Shown: one piece after another, positions 17,460 through 26,497 of the stretch
How positions within the stretch are numbered: position 1 is the first letter of the stretch
Layout of the letters: every line of letters starts with the position of its first letter
Origin: Acidobacteriaceae bacterium
GTDB taxonomy: Bacteria > Acidobacteriota > Terriglobia > Terriglobales > Acidobacteriaceae
Reading direction: 5' to 3'
NCBI GenBank assembly: GCA_003156805.1
Contig: PMHV01000024.1
Location: forward strand, 29,223-93,222
Length of the DNA: 64,000 nucleotides
Position numbers and translations under genes: made by a program
Notes under the pieces: generated by a model
What the model was told of the DNA's origin: nothing
Database searches by the model: none
What the model saw: the letters and a program-made list of their open reading frames with translations, nothing else

Positions 17460-20400
17460 CTATGGGTGTAGTTGCTCGAGCGCCTTTTGCGCTTCCGAAT
17501 GATCTGGGTGTTGCTCTAGAAGTTCAAGCAAGACGGATCGAGCCTTCTCCGGCGCACCCTCGATCGCATAGACCCGCGCCAGGTTGAGATAAGACTGATC
17601 GAAGGCTGGCGCGACGCGGATGCACTCTTGGAAACTTGCGACGGCTTCATCCCGCCTCTGGGTTCGCAGATAGAGTATCCCGAGGTTGTTCAGCGCTTCG
17701 GGATACGCGGGACGAGTCTTCAATGCGGTCCGCAGATACGCGTAAGCGCGCTCCGTGTCCCCGGTTTGCGCAAACACCATCGCCAGACTGTAATTCGCCT
17801 CGGCATCCTGCGGGTCGAGTTCAATCGCCCGCTGAAGAGCTTTGCGAGCTTCATCCCAGCGCTTCTGCTGGCGGTATGCGTTACCCAGATTTTCAAGCGC
17901 GACAAAATGGTTTGGACTCAGCCGCAGAGCCGTTTGAAAATATCCGATTGCATCTTCGGTTCTGCCTTCCCGCGTAGCGAGAAGGCCAAGGTTGTTCCAT
18001 GCATTAGGCAGCGTATCAGGATAGCTCGTGGAAAGTCTGGTGGCGCGTTCAAAGCTGTCCCGCGCTTCAGTTGTCTTCTGCTGGTTCAGGTAGACACTTC
18101 CCAAACCATAGAGCGCCTCGGCGCTCGACGGATCGTCGCGAAGAGCAAGCTGGAATGAGGCTTCGGCCTGATCGAGGTAGCCTCGCTGAAAAAATACCGA
18201 ACCATAGGAAAGATAGTTGCGCCCGAACTCAAAGGTACTCGCCACGCCGCGAAAGGGCAGCGCCTTCGCGAGAAGATCGGCTGTGGTTTGTGGGATACGC
18301 CGGAAATCTCCTTCGATGTGTTTCGGATTAACCTGTCCCTGATAAATCTTGACGATGTTGCCTCTGTCATCAATCAGTAACGATGTGGGAAGAATCAAAT
18401 CGCGATGGCGGTCAAACAGATAGCGATAGAGAATGTTGTAAACGCCGGCTACGTCGTCCGATCCGCGAAGGATGGGCAAAGAAAACTGCCGCTCCCTCGC
18501 CAGCGCTCGCAAGCTTTCAGCGTCGCCAGCAGCATCCAAGTTTATGGTGATCAGTTGAAAACCCTGCGCCGTCCAACGTAAATGCAGCCGATTGAAAGCG
18601 GTCAAGCTTTCCTGGCAAATGGGTGAATCCTTGACCCAGAAGTTGAGCAGCACTGGCTTCCGCCGCAGCGCGAACAGAGTTTGCGTGTGTCCTGTTAGGT
18701 CGGCAAGAGAGAAGTCCGGCGCGGCCACGGGCGCCAGCAGCCAGGTTTCAACCGCCGCGGGCAGCGATTCGGGTTCCTGCTGCGAGGCGACAGCAAGCCG
18801 GCCTGTGATCTGGCCGCGCACCGATGATTGCGTGTTGAACGGCTCAATTCGCGCAAGCTCGGCGCCTTCTTCTACCCAGATTCGGTGGTTGAGAGGGAGA
18901 TCTTGAAGTTTCTGCAGCAGCCCGCTTGGCCAACGGATCGAGGCCCGCACCGGGGCTGTGGCTTCTCCGAGGCCGAAGAATATTTCCTTGCTGTGCTGAG
19001 AAAGAAATCCTGACCCGGCTTGCAACGTGCGCGTCTGGCGTCCCGATACAGTTTCCACATGCACTACGGCGCCGATGGCGTCCCGATTACTTTTCGTGCC
19101 GCGCAGTCGAAAAGCGATCGACGGCGGCAGATTCTCCACTACGTTCTTCAACACTCGCAACTGCGGCGCATTACGGTTTTTCAGGAACACTTCATATCTG
19201 CCGTCATGATCGAAATCAGCGAGCGCAAACGATCGTCCGTCCTCAAGAAAGTCCAGCCCCACTACGCCAGAAACGTCGGAAAACGTTCCATCGCGGTTGT
19301 TCGCATAGAAAACATTCCGCTCGAATCCACTCCAGGTCCAATCCGCGCGGATGAGCTCATTAATGGCGTTCCATCCCTGTTCGTAATCAGGCGAAGGTTT
19401 GGACCCATCCGGCGAAGTTGCCACCACTTGCCGCCAGAAGAAACTGTTCAGATCCTCGCGCGACGTGCCCGACACCATGCCATTCGCGATGTAAAGGTCG
19501 GGGAATCCATCGTGGTCAAAATCCCAATAGTCGCTCGACCAGGCCCAGCGGCCCACGCCGACTCCGGCCAAGCTGGTTGTGTCTCGAAATGTCTCGGATG
19601 CGTTGCCGGCCCTGCTGTTGGGAGCATCGCCGTTGTGGAACAAAGAATTCCCCATGGCGTGTTTGCGATAGAGGCCGCGGATGTTTTCAGGCGCGTCTTT
19701 CTGAAAAATATCCTGCGCAGAGATGCGTTCTCCCGCCGCGGTCCACATGTCGGCAACGTAGAGATCGTCAGCCCCGTCATTGTCGTAATCCAACCAGCAG
19801 ACTCCCATGCCCGCGCCAATGTCTTCCACGCCCGCCGAGGCAGCCACGTCGGTAAAAGTTCCGTCAGCGTTGTTGCGATAGAAATTCTTCCGTCCAAAAT
19901 CATTCACGACATAAAGATCGGGCCAGCCGTCGCGGTTGTAATCGCCCCACGCGCAGCAAAAGCTGTAGCGCGTATTGTTCTGGCTAAGGCCGGATTCCGC
20001 GGTGACATCGCGAAAGGTTCCGTCGCGATGGTTTCGCATCATAAAGTTCGGAGGACCGTTCTCCGCGGCATAATAGGGTGCCGGATACCTGTACTGCTCA
20101 GATCCCTGGTAATACGCGTAGAGACAAAAATAGATGTCCAGCCAGCCGTCGCGGTCATAATCGGCGACCGCCGCACCGGTGAATGTGCCCTGCGGGTCGT
20201 TGGCAAACTGAAAAGCGCCGGGCTTTGGGCGAAATTTGCCTCCGCCTTGGTTCAGGAATAACAGTGGCCCGCTCGCGCGCACGACGATCAAATCCTGTTG
20301 GCCATCGTTGTCGATGTCGGCGAAAAGGGCGCAGGCCGTGTTATCGAGGATTCCCACGCCGGATGCTTCTGTGACGTCCTCGAACGTTCCATCGCCGCGA

Positions 20401-21623
20401 TTGCGAAAAAGCCGGTTGGGAAGTCCCGCAGACTGGCACAGGTAAAGATCGTCGAAGCCGTCGTTGTCGATGTCGCCAGCGGAAACGCCATTGTGCCCGT
20501 AGATGTCGATGCCGGACGCACCATCCAGAACCGTCCGCCAGTAGTCCGCTCCATGCAGCAGTTGCGCGGCGTAGCATGAGTTTGCTCCCAACGCCGCCGC
20601 GGAAACGTCTACATAGACCGGCGAGGCAGAGCGGCTCCTCGTTTCATCCAGCGCCTGCCAGCTTCGCAAGCGAAAGCCGGCTGGTGAATCCGCTGGTAAA
20701 GCAGAGGACCGCGAAGATGCTTCCCATTCGAGAATCCATTGCCCGATCCGCTGTTCGCGGTGGAAATCATGGCCTGCGCCCACAAACTCGTAGCGGACGC
20801 GGGTCTGCAGCCGGTCCGGAAATGTGGACGCGGATAGCGGCATTGAACCCACACCCCTATTCGTTGCTTCACTCGTTGGTGCTTCAATCTTTCTTGCTTC
20901 AATCTTTCTTGCTTCAATCTTTGTTGCTTCAATCTTTGTTGTTTCAATCTTTGTTGTTTCAATCTGGGTTATCTGGAACTCTGCGGTCACAATTTTCGAG
21001 TAAGCGCTCAGCGTCGATCGCAACTCTTGAAGAAACGGATCCCGCGCAAGTCCAGCCTGGGGCGCAAAGCTGATCCGGCTGGCTTCAACCACCGGACCCG
21101 AACGCACAACTCTTGTTGCAGCGGGCCGCAGCGACGCCGCTGAAAATTCCGGGGCCAGCACCTTTTCGATGGCCCGCGTGTCCTGCGGAGACTGCAGCAG
21201 GTTTGCGCTCCATTCCGCGAAAATGGCCGCGATCTGGTCCTGATATTTCTCCGTGACGAAATCGTCGAGGCCGGATTGCGTTCTGAGCAGTGTGGCATCG
21301 AGCGGCCTTTGCGCTCGATAGTGAGGATGAACATGGAATTCGGCGTCTGCCGGCAGCGCATTTCGCAAATCGAACACTGGAATAGAAGAAAAAGAAAACC
21401 CGTGCAGGCTCGCCGGGATCAGCGTAGCTCCGGCTCCCTGACAACAACGGATAAGAAATTGGCGCCGGCCGTGGTCGAAGGGAAGATGGTCTACCGATTG
21501 GCGAGTCTTCTCTGGCCGGCTCAGAGCGATAACCCCCAGATGTTCACGTGTGAAACAGAAATTAACATTCGCACGGGAACCGGTCAAGGTTCGCGCGTCC
21601 ACAGGGATGGCGAGTCTGAACAC
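17460..21623 (-). CDS. Giant exported FG-GAP / ASPIC-UnbV / thioredoxin-fold / TPR protein
   Basis: 1387 residues if it begins at the GTG at 21623; an internal GTG (21602) is also possible. A Tat-like signal GRRQFLIRC (Arg53-Arg54) is followed by a hydrophobic stretch. A linker of repeated KIE-T/A-T/R units (~220-255) comes from a 15-bp DNA repeat. Then come several FG-GAP/VCBS repeats with acidic calcium-type loops (DIDNDGFDDLYL, DYDRDGWLDIYF, DYNRDGWPDLYVV). The ASPIC/UnbV domain contains AGSGFLSQHSKEIFFGLG. A TlpA/AhpC-like domain (DFSLADLTGHTQTLF, NFWVKDSPICQ) keeps only one of the two redox Cys residues. The last ~270 residues are TPRs. This combination is common in Acidobacteriota and its function is unknown; a periplasmic or surface binding role is an inference. 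Confidence 0.85.
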   Translation of the reverse strand: MFRLAIPVDARTLTGSRANVNFCFTREHLGVIALSRPEKTRQSVDHLPFDHGRRQFLIRCCQGAGATLIPASLHGFSFSSIPVFDLRNALPADAEFHVHPHYRAQRPLDATLLRTQSGLDDFVTEKYQDQIAAIFAEWSANLLQSPQDTRAIEKVLAPEFSAASLRPAATRVVRSGPVVEASRISFAPQAGLARDPFLQELRSTLSAYSKIVTAEFQITQIETTKIETTKIEATKIEARKIEARKIEAPTSEATNRGVGSMPLSASTFPDRLQTRVRYEFVGAGHDFHREQRIGQWILEWEASSRSSALPADSPAGFRLRSWQALDETRSRSASPVYVDVSAAALGANSCYAAQLLHGADYWRTVLDGASGIDIYGHNGVSAGDIDNDGFDDLYLCQSAGLPNRLFRNRGDGTFEDVTEASGVGILDNTACALFADIDNDGQQDLIVVRASGPLLFLNQGGGKFRPKPGAFQFANDPQGTFTGAAVADYDRDGWLDIYFCLYAYYQGSEQYRYPAPYYAAENGPPNFMMRNHRDGTFRDVTAESGLSQNNTRYSFCCAWGDYNRDGWPDLYVVNDFGRKNFYRNNADGTFTDVAASAGVEDIGAGMGVCWLDYDNDGADDLYVADMWTAAGERISAQDIFQKDAPENIRGLYRKHAMGNSLFHNGDAPNSRAGNASETFRDTTSLAGVGVGRWAWSSDYWDFDHDGFPDLYIANGMVSGTSREDLNSFFWRQVVATSPDGSKPSPDYEQGWNAINELIRADWTWSGFERNVFYANNRDGTFSDVSGVVGLDFLEDGRSFALADFDHDGRYEVFLKNRNAPQLRVLKNVVENLPPSIAFRLRGTKSNRDAIGAVVHVETVSGRQTRTLQAGSGFLSQHSKEIFFGLGEATAPVRASIRWPSGLLQKLQDLPLNHRIWVEEGAELARIEPFNTQSSVRGQITGRLAVASQQEPESLPAAVETWLLAPVAAPDFSLADLTGHTQTLFALRRKPVLLNFWVKDSPICQESLTAFNRLHLRWTAQGFQLITINLDAAGDAESLRALARERQFSLPILRGSDDVAGVYNILYRYLFDRHRDLILPTSLLIDDRGNIVKIYQGQVNPKHIEGDFRRIPQTTADLLAKALPFRGVASTFEFGRNYLSYGSVFFQRGYLDQAEASFQLALRDDPSSAEALYGLGSVYLNQQKTTEARDSFERATRLSTSYPDTLPNAWNNLGLLATREGRTEDAIGYFQTALRLSPNHFVALENLGNAYRQQKRWDEARKALQRAIELDPQDAEANYSLAMVFAQTGDTERAYAYLRTALKTRPAYPEALNNLGILYLRTQRRDEAVASFQECIRVAPAFDQSYLNLARVYAIEGAPEKARSVLLELLEQHPDHSEAQKALEQLHP
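20866..20970. repeat. Seven tandem 15-bp units inside an open reading frame
   Basis: The units start at 20866, 20881, 20896, 20911, 20926, 20941 and 20956. The forward-strand core is GCTTCAATCTTTSTT; the first unit and the last two are diverged. Read in the FG-GAP gene's frame they encode repeated five-residue units such as KIETT, KIEAT and KIEAR. The 15-bp period keeps the frame. Confidence 0.95.
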
Positions 21624-21901
21624 GAATTCAGGAACCTAGGCAAATCGGACGAGCTGCGCCCTCCGACCGGGAAAGATTACAGCGTTCTTTCCTGCGCAGC
21701 AGCCCACATTTGATCCAAGTTCAAGAAAACACAAACATTGACGGCAGCTTAATTGGCGACAACCGCATCAAAGAACTGCTACGAAAACCACCGGGCGTGG
21801 TGAACGAATTGCCGTACCGGCGGTTGCACCGCCCGCCTTCGGACACGTACCGGGAAGGCCCACGTCTTGCCTTTTACCGGCTGGTTTTGAGGACTTATCG
21901 G

Positions 21902-24190
21902 ATGCGATTGTTGAGTGCGCGACTCATCGTTTCTCTCATCGTGGGCGTCACGATCGTGTCCTTGTGTTCCTCCTCCTACGAGGTTCTTGTCCAGAAGCGC
22001 GGACTGCGACGGGACCTGGAAAGGCGCTCCGAAGTTCTGGCAGACAGCCTGGCAAGAAACGTCGAGCGTGACCTGGAGAAAACCGGACCGCAGACGCTGC
22101 AACAGACCGTGCAGCGCTTTGCCAACCGCGAACATCTCGCCGGTCTTGCGGTCTACGACCCGCAAGGCCACATCATCGCGGTCACCTCCGACCTGGAACC
22201 GCTGATGGCAAACCCGCCCGCCATCGTCTCGCAAGCGCTGCACGAGGGCCACGGGGTGGATGTTTTCCAAAAACTCGGCACGACTTCCGTTCATATCTAC
22301 GCTCAACCGCTGCACCGCAAAGACGCCGTCATCGGCGCGCTCGCCATCGTACACGACACGGGTTACATCAAAGCTCAGAGCCTTCGCATTTGGCGCGAAA
22401 CATTCTTGAGCGCCCTGGCGCACGTATTCCTGATCGTGCTAATTACGCTGCTCATTGTGCGCTGGAGTATTGCCGGACCCATCGCCCGCATGGCGCACTG
22501 GATGAAAGCCCTGCGGACCGGACGTGCAGGTTCCATGCGCGTCCTCATTCCAGATCTCGACCTCTTTCGCCCTCTGGCGCGCGAAGTCGCCACCTTTGCC
22601 GAGAGCCTCAGTACGGCGCGTTCGGCCGCCGAGCAGGAAGCCCGCCTGCGCGTGGAGGGACAATCTCAGTGGACGGCAGACCGGCTGGCGATGCACCTGC
22701 GCACGCGGCTCGAGGATGGAAGACTTTTCGTCGTTTCCAACCGCGAACCCTATATGCACAGCCGGCGCGGCAAATCGGTGGACCTGACCGTTCCTGCCAG
22801 TGGCGTGGTTACAGCGCTTGAACCGGTGCTGCGCGCGTGCGACGGCACCTGGGTGGCGCACGGCAGCGCCGACGCCGACCTTGAAACCGTTGACGAGCAT
22901 GACCGTCTCCGAGTTCCGCCCGACGATCCGCGCTACACGCTGCGCCGTATCTGGCTCACCAAGGAGGAAGAAGAAGGTTATTACTACGGCTTTGCCAACG
23001 AGGGCCTGTGGCCGCTGTGTCACATCGCGCACACACGACCGGTTTTTCGCGCCGGTGACTGGAAGTCCTATCAAGCGGTGAACCGGAAATTCGCCAATGC
23101 CTTGCTCGAAGAAATGGCCGATACCAGCAAACCGATGGTGTTGGTGCAGGACTACCACTTCGCTCTGCTTCCCCGGATGATCAAGCAGAGCAGGCCGGAT
23201 GCGCGGGTGGCCATCTTCTGGCACATTCCTTGGCCGCATCCGGAGGCTTTTCGCATTTGCCCGTGGCAGCGCGAACTGATCGATGGTTTGCTCGGAGCGG
23301 ATCTGATCGGCTTCCACATCCAGTCGCATTGCACCAATTTTCTGCAAACCGTCGACCGCTCTCTGGAGTCGCGCATCCACTGGGAACACTTTTCGGTGCA
23401 GCGTTTCGATCACCTCACAGCCGTACGGCCGTTTCCCATCAGCGTGGAGTTTTCCGAAGAGCCTGTCGCAGTGCCCACCGAGCCGGCTTACATGGAACAA
23501 TCATCATTGCTGAAAGCGCTGGGTATTGAAGCGGCGTTCATGGGGATCGGCGTCGACCGCCTCGATTACACAAAGGGAATTCTCGAGCGCTTCCTCGCCA
23601 TCGAGCGGTTTCTGGAAAAATATCCGCGGTACCAGGGGGCCTTCACATTTGTGCAGATCGGCGCTCCCAGCCGCACCCACATCAAGCGTTACCACGATCT
23701 ACAAGCCGAGGTGGAGGCGGAAGCCGAACGAATCAACTGGCGCTTCCAGAAGGACAAGTGGAAGCCCATCGCCTTGCTGAACCGGCAGCATAATCATGAC
23801 GAAATCCGGCCTTATTACCGCGCGGCCGATCTCTGCCTGGTCACCTCGCTGCACGATGGCATGAACCTGGTTGCCAAAGAGTTTCTGGCCGCGCGGCATG
23901 ACGAGCGCGGCGTATTGATTCTCAGCCGCTTCACCGGAGCTTCGCGCGAACTGCGCGACGCTTTGCAGGTGAATCCTTACGACATAGACCAGACCGCGGA
24001 AGCGATTCGAGCCGCCCTCGAAATGGAGCCGGAAGAGAAACAATTGCGCATGCAGCGCATGCGCAAAGTGGTTCGAGAACACAACGTGTATCACTGGGCG
24101 GCGGATTTGATCACCGAACTCTGCGAGGTACGGCTGGATATGCCGGAGAGCGGCCGCGAAAACAACAGAGCGGGAGTATCCGCAGCGTAG
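21902..24190 (+). CDS. otsA: Membrane-anchored sensor/HAMP trehalose-6-phosphate synthase (GT20)
   Basis: 762 residues from the ATG at 21902, which has a GAGGA ribosome-binding site. The frame stays open back to 21710, but only weak starts exist there. TM1 is ~7-23, an extracytoplasmic sensor-like region spans ~24-167 (AVYDPQGHIIAVTSDLE), TM2 is ~168-186 and a HAMP-like linker ~187-245. The catalytic domain starts near 267 with FVVSNREPY. GT20 hallmarks are VQDYHFALLPRMIK, FWHIPWPHPEAFRICPW, GVDRLDYTKGI and SLHDGMNLVAKEFLAAR. The enzyme joins UDP- or GDP-glucose with glucose-6-phosphate. Ordinary OtsA is soluble and ~470 aa, so this fusion suggests synthesis controlled by an envelope signal. 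No otsB is nearby. Confidence 0.92.
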   Translation: MRLLSARLIVSLIVGVTIVSLCSSSYEVLVQKRGLRRDLERRSEVLADSLARNVERDLEKTGPQTLQQTVQRFANREHLAGLAVYDPQGHIIAVTSDLEPLMANPPAIVSQALHEGHGVDVFQKLGTTSVHIYAQPLHRKDAVIGALAIVHDTGYIKAQSLRIWRETFLSALAHVFLIVLITLLIVRWSIAGPIARMAHWMKALRTGRAGSMRVLIPDLDLFRPLAREVATFAESLSTARSAAEQEARLRVEGQSQWTADRLAMHLRTRLEDGRLFVVSNREPYMHSRRGKSVDLTVPASGVVTALEPVLRACDGTWVAHGSADADLETVDEHDRLRVPPDDPRYTLRRIWLTKEEEEGYYYGFANEGLWPLCHIAHTRPVFRAGDWKSYQAVNRKFANALLEEMADTSKPMVLVQDYHFALLPRMIKQSRPDARVAIFWHIPWPHPEAFRICPWQRELIDGLLGADLIGFHIQSHCTNFLQTVDRSLESRIHWEHFSVQRFDHLTAVRPFPISVEFSEEPVAVPTEPAYMEQSSLLKALGIEAAFMGIGVDRLDYTKGILERFLAIERFLEKYPRYQGAFTFVQIGAPSRTHIKRYHDLQAEVEAEAERINWRFQKDKWKPIALLNRQHNHDEIRPYYRAADLCLVTSLHDGMNLVAKEFLAARHDERGVLILSRFTGASRELRDALQVNPYDIDQTAEAIRAALEMEPEEKQLRMQRMRKVVREHNVYHWAADLITELCEVRLDMPESGRENNRAGVSAA

Positions 24191-24297
24191 CCGAAATGAA
24201 GAATCCGAACAAAAATAGACGAGTTTATGAAAGCGGTTGCCCATGCACCCCTGTCGGCGTCGATGCTTGTGGAACAACCTGATTGGCTCGAAATGCT

Positions 24298-24310
24298 ACC
24301 TACTGTAGGT
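24298..24310 (+). promoter_or_regulatory. Perfect short inverted repeat over the ribosome-binding site of the DUF5752-like gene
   Basis: ACCTAC-T-GTAGGT (24298-24310) overlaps the AGGTG Shine-Dalgarno stretch just before the ATG at 24315. It could be a small operator or could hide the ribosome-binding site by pairing; the one-base centre disfavours an RNA hairpin. Confidence 0.35.
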
Positions 24311-24314
24311 GATT

Positions 24315-25004
24315 ATGACGAGGACTCGTGAACACCGCTCTAAGCCTCCACTCCGCAAACCCGAGAAGCCTTTCTACTTCAATACCTCGGAGCATTTGCT
24401 GCGCATCGGCCGCGAGCAGGCCGGCACGCTCTCACAATTGCTGCAGGCGCTGCGCGAGTGCCCCGACGATTCCATTTTTCAGCACACTCTCCGCACCCTG
24501 CAGGAACATCATTTCATTCGCCACGGTTTTTCCAATGACTTCGCGCATTGGAGCCTTTCAGCCTGCAATGAGCCGGTGCTCGCGGAACAGCTGGCCAGCG
24601 TCGACGTTCACGAATTCACCACCATCGAGGGTCTGCGCCAGCGCATGATCGGAACTGTGGAAGAATTCCTCCAGCAACGTCCTCTTTCCGCGGACCGGCC
24701 CGCGCATGAACCGTTCTATTTCTGCGCTTCCACAATTGTTGTGCTCCCCACGCCGTTCGCTCCGGACTCTCTGCCGGGATTTATCGACGGCTTGCGGCGG
24801 GTCAGCGTGCACTCCATTCACCACCACTTCATCGAAGCCCGGCTGCGTCTCAAGCGTATGTCGAACGATTTCTCCCAATGGATCGAAGAAGAAGTCGGGG
24901 CGCAGGACGCAGCTCTGGCCATCGAGCGGATCGACATTTACACCAACACCATGGAAGGGGTGCGCCAGCGGATCGCGCGCATTACAGAGCAGCTTTTGAA
25001 TTAG
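24315..25004 (+). CDS. DUF5752-like protein of the trehalose locus
   Basis: 229 residues from the ATG at 24315 (GTG at 24309 possible). It is soluble, with no signal peptide or membrane segment. It looks like two similar alpha-helical halves: FYFNTSEHLLRIGREQAGTLSQLL with FSNDFAHW near 75, then FYFCASTIVVLPTPFAPDSL with MSNDFSQWIEEE near 180. Each ends in a similar EGLRQRM / EGVRQRI helix. The shared F-Y-F and SNDF-W motifs suggest an internal duplication. I recognise the family only as DUF5752 (from memory, unverified), which tends to sit beside trehalose genes. It lies between the synthase and treT, 12 bp before the latter. A role in sensing or binding sugar-phosphates is inference. Confidence 0.7.
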   Translation: MTRTREHRSKPPLRKPEKPFYFNTSEHLLRIGREQAGTLSQLLQALRECPDDSIFQHTLRTLQEHHFIRHGFSNDFAHWSLSACNEPVLAEQLASVDVHEFTTIEGLRQRMIGTVEEFLQQRPLSADRPAHEPFYFCASTIVVLPTPFAPDSLPGFIDGLRRVSVHSIHHHFIEARLRLKRMSNDFSQWIEEEVGAQDAALAIERIDIYTNTMEGVRQRIARITEQLLN

Positions 25005-25016
25005 ATCAGTAAACCC

Positions 25017-26411
25017 ATGAAATCGCCACAGAGCAGGACCGCAACCCAAGATCGTCCCCCCGGCGCATCGGCCGGGCCACAACTTTCCGCCGCCGCTGCT
25101 GGCCCGCCGGAGGAATCGCCGGCTGCGGTTGCCTCGCGCGCACCTGAGCGGCCGCTTCCCAGCAGCGTACTGACTCCGCCCGCCCCCTCGCCGCCGCCCC
25201 ATCTCGACGACTATCAGAACATTATTGGGCAGGCGCAAGTCGACGCCCTGCGTTTTCTGGCACGCGAACTCAAAGGCAAAACTCTCAAGATGGTCAACTC
25301 CACCGCCGTGGGGGGAGGCGTCGCCGAGATGCTGAACCGGCTGGTGCCGCTGATCTCCGAGCTTGGAGTGAATGCACACTGGGACGTCATCACGGGCGGC
25401 AACGATTTCTTTGAAGTCACCAAGGCTTTTCACAACGCGCTGCACGGCAGCCCCTACGAGTTCACCCAAAACGCCAAAGACATCTTCCTGATGTATAACG
25501 AGCAGAACCGGGCGCGGATGCAGTTCGATGAAGATCTGGTGGTGATTCACGATCCGCAGCCTCTGGCTCTGGTTTGCGCGCGCGGCAAAAGTCCGGCTCG
25601 CTGGGTTTGGCGATGCCACATCGATCTCTCTCACCCGCACGCGCAGCTGTGGGAATTTCTCCGTCCGTTCGTCGAGCAATACGATGCCGCTATCTTTTCT
25701 TCGCAGTCATTCGCGCGCCAGCTTCCTATTACGCAATACTTGTTTTATCCCTCCATCGATCCGCTTTCGGAGAAAAATAAGGATCTCGATGAGTCTGTGG
25801 TTCAGAAGGTCTGCGACGAGTTTGGCATCGACCGTTCCCGGCCCATCGTGACTCAGGTTTCGCGATTTGACCGTTTGAAAGATCCCGTCGGCGTGGTGCA
25901 GGCCTACAAGCTGGCCAAGAAGTACGTCGATTGCCAACTGGTACTGGCGGGCGGCGGCGCCTCCGACGATCCCGAGGGCGCGGCCGTGTTGCAGGAGGTG
26001 AAAGAAACGGCGGGAAACGATCCCGATATTATTATTCTGGATCTTCCTCCCTGGTGCGCGATCGAGATCAACGCGATTCAACGCGCTTCCACGCTGGTGA
26101 TTCAGAAATCGCTTCGCGAAGGTTTTGGTCTCACCGTCACCGAGGCGCTGTGGAAAGGCAAACCCACCATCGCCGGGGCCGTGGGCGGCATTCCCAACCA
26201 GATCATCCACAAACTCACGGGAACTCTGGTGCATTCGGTGGAGGGTTGCGCGTTTCAAATCCGCTATTTGCTCACCCATCCTGAGTTTGCCAAGCGCATC
26301 GGTGCGAACGGGCACGAGCACGTCAAAGAGAATTTTCTGATTACGACCAACGTGAAACGCTGGCTGCTTCTGTTCCGCGTGCTAAGCGAAGCCGGTCCCG
26401 CAAATAAATAG
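25017..26411 (+). CDS. treT: TreT-like trehalose synthase (nucleotide-sugar glucosyltransferase, GT4)
   Basis: 464 residues. Residues 1-60 are a Pro/Ala-rich, probably disordered leader. The rest follows archaeal TreT closely as I recall it: LDDYQNIIGQ, VNSTAVGGGVAEMLNRLVP, NDFFEVTKAFHNALHG, VVIHDPQPLAL, WRCHIDLSHP, PSIDPLSEKN, TQVSRFDRLKDP and SLREGFGLTVTEALWKGKP. TreT makes trehalose in one step from ADP- or UDP-glucose and free glucose, so it needs no phosphatase. With the upstream synthase, two trehalose routes are encoded side by side. It is spaced 12 bp after the DUF5752-like gene, which indicates one operon. The convergent MFS fragment lies 86 bp downstream. Confidence 0.92.
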   Translation: MKSPQSRTATQDRPPGASAGPQLSAAAAGPPEESPAAVASRAPERPLPSSVLTPPAPSPPPHLDDYQNIIGQAQVDALRFLARELKGKTLKMVNSTAVGGGVAEMLNRLVPLISELGVNAHWDVITGGNDFFEVTKAFHNALHGSPYEFTQNAKDIFLMYNEQNRARMQFDEDLVVIHDPQPLALVCARGKSPARWVWRCHIDLSHPHAQLWEFLRPFVEQYDAAIFSSQSFARQLPITQYLFYPSIDPLSEKNKDLDESVVQKVCDEFGIDRSRPIVTQVSRFDRLKDPVGVVQAYKLAKKYVDCQLVLAGGGASDDPEGAAVLQEVKETAGNDPDIIILDLPPWCAIEINAIQRASTLVIQKSLREGFGLTVTEALWKGKPTIAGAVGGIPNQIIHKLTGTLVHSVEGCAFQIRYLLTHPEFAKRIGANGHEHVKENFLITTNVKRWLLLFRVLSEAGPANK

Positions 26412-26497
26412 CCGTCACCGCCGCATCGAACGTTACTCGTTTTCGACCGGGATCAGACTGCGATCGGGATCGACTTCAATCGAACTCAGCTTCGATC

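Noticed and set aside
19020..20261. 413-codon forward open frame
   Set aside because: Antisense shadow of the FG-GAP region; it has no independent domain features.
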